Source: Gammaproteobacteria bacterium (GTDB lineage Bacteria > Pseudomonadota > Gammaproteobacteria > Pseudomonadales > Porticoccaceae). From it: DNA of 6,547 bases. The stretch is from the NCBI GenBank assembly GCA_003646355.1, contig QNFO01000067.1, positions 1-6,547 of the forward strand. Reading direction: 5' to 3'. Position numbers and translations under genes: made by a program. Positions 5,686 through 6,547 of the stretch are shown here, in pieces. Numbering within the stretch: position 1 is the first letter of the stretch; the number at the start of each line of letters is the position of its first letter. The notes beneath the pieces are model-generated. The model saw only the letters and a program-made list of their open reading frames with translations. It ran no database searches and was not told the DNA's origin.

Positions 5686-6547
5686 ATGGTAGAAGAGCAA
5701 ACTCAGCACTGCGGTTACGTGGCGATTGTTGGTCGTCCCAACGTGGGTAAGTCAACCTTACTCAATCATATACTCGGCTTAAAGCTAAGCATTACATCGC
5801 GCAAGCCACAAACGACGCGTCACAACGTGCTGGGCATAAAAACCTCTGATGATTGCCAGCTTATCTTTGTTGATACCCCGGGTATTCACAGTGATCAGGA
5901 TAAAGCGCTTAATCGCTATATGAATAAAGCGGCTCAGACGGCAATCCGGGACGTTGATGTGATTGTGTTTGTTCTCGATCGTTTGTTATGGACAGAGGCA
6001 GATAAAGCCGTCGCTGAGAAACTGGCCGGTACAAGCTCACCTGTCATCGTTGCGATTAATAAGGTCGACAGGATAGATGATACCGGCGAACTCTTGCCCC
6101 ATATCGAGTCCCTACAGAAACTTATGCCCGACGCTGAAATTATTCCTGTGTCAGCCTTGCAGAAAAAAAACCTGGACCTACTCGAAGAGCAAATTACAAA
6201 GTATATTCCCGAGGGCGTTTTCCTCTTTCCTGAAGATCAGGTCACCGACCGGTCAGAACGATTTCTCGCCGCCGAGCTAGTTCGTGAAAAAATCACTCGT
6301 CAACTTGGTGCAGAACTGCCGTATCAGATTACTGTTGAGATTGAAGCCTTCGAAATGAAGGGCCATATTCGCCATATCAACGCCCTCATTTTGGTTGAGC
6401 GAGAGGGGCAAAAGAAAATAATAATAGGCGAAAAGGGAAAGCGTTTAAAAAGTATTGGCCAGGCGGCCCGCATCGATATGGAGCGCCTGTTCGGCAGCAA
6501 AGTAATGCTAACCCTGTGGGTCAAAGTGCGAAGCGGTTGGTCTGATG
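5686..6547 (+). CDS. era: GTPase Era, 30S assembly factor, 3' end cut off by the window
   Basis: Era is an essential GTPase that binds the 3' end of 16S rRNA and assists maturation of the 30S subunit. The frame is open from ATG 5686 to the window edge (287 residues seen; the family is about 300, so roughly the last 10-15 residues are missing). GTPase motifs: G1 GRPNVGKS (16-23), G2 region KPQTTR (40-45), G3 DTPG (63-66), G4 NKVD (125-128) and G5 SAL (156-158). The C-terminal KH RNA-binding domain has the core [16 protein letters not shown] (243-258), followed by [11 protein letters not shown] and LWVKVRSGW. All motifs are intact. It starts 4 bases after the rnc stop, the common rnc-era pairing. 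An A8 run (6163-6170) falls in QKKN and keeps the frame. From the conserved order recO would be expected next, but it is outside the window. Confidence 0.96.
   Translation, partial: MVEEQTQHCGYVAIVGRPNVGKSTLLNHILGLKLSITSRKPQTTRHNVLGIKTSDDCQLIFVDTPGIHSDQDKALNRYMNKAAQTAIRDVDVIVFVLDRLLWTEADKAVAEKLAGTSSPVIVAINKVDRIDDTGELLPHIESLQKLMPDAEIIPVSALQKKNLDLLEEQITKYIPEGVFLFPEDQVTDRSERFLAAELVREKITRQLGAELPYQITVEIEAFEMKGHIRHINALILVEREGQKKIIIGEKGKRLKSIGQAARIDMERLFGSKVMLTLWVKVRSGWSD

Noticed and set aside
6163..6170. A8 run in era as a programmed frameshift site
   Set aside because: Era is a normal full-length-type frame through this run, and no stimulatory hairpin or short alternative product of interest is evident.

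Overview
The window is an ordinary, densely packed chromosomal segment with every gene on the + strand: 3' part of rseC (mucC) – mucD/degP-type protease – lepA – lepB – DUF4845 gene – rnc – era (3' end cut off). This order matches, from memory, the Pseudomonas aeruginosa locus algU-mucA-mucB-mucC-mucD-lepA-lepB-PA0769-rnc-era-recO-pdxJ. In Escherichia coli rseC runs straight into lepA and lepB straight into rnc. The mucD gene between rseC and lepA, and the DUF4845 gene between lepB and rnc, therefore point to a Pseudomonas- or Cellvibrio/Spongiibacter-like gammaproteobacterium of moderate GC. This is inference from gene order and protein wording; I cannot name a genus. I see no mobile elements, tRNA or rRNA genes, CRISPR arrays or foreign islands.

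Layout. 1-403: the end of rseC, an inner-membrane Cys-rich protein; the first ~25 bases suggest a frameshift. 404-476: short gap with a possible hairpin and the mucD Shine-Dalgarno. 477-1838: MucD periplasmic serine protease. 1839-1957: the longest gap (119 bases), with a striking long inverted repeat whose right arm contains the lepA ATG. 1958-3775: LepA (EF4). 3778-4566: LepB, 2 bases after the lepA stop. 4587-4955: DUF4845 small membrane protein. 4977-5681: RNase III with a TTG or GTG start. 5686-6547: Era, running off the window.

How they fit. The first two genes are the tail of the sigma-E/AlgU envelope-stress group: RseC/MucC modulates and MucD removes misfolded envelope proteins. The rest deal with translation (LepA), release of exported proteins by signal-peptide cleavage (LepB), an uncharacterised prepilin-like protein, rRNA and dsRNA processing (RNase III) and 30S assembly (Era). 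The short gaps from lepA onward suggest one operon.

I found no new multi-gene system. The observations most worth a second look are: (1) a glycine in RNase III where the metal-binding Asp114 of the family is expected; (2) the ~18-bp inverted repeat that would bury the lepA ATG in an mRNA hairpin, with a competing local hairpin; (3) the lepA start ambiguity, where a GTG six codons downstream gives the canonical 599-residue protein; and (4) an apparent frame change at the start of the rseC fragment.
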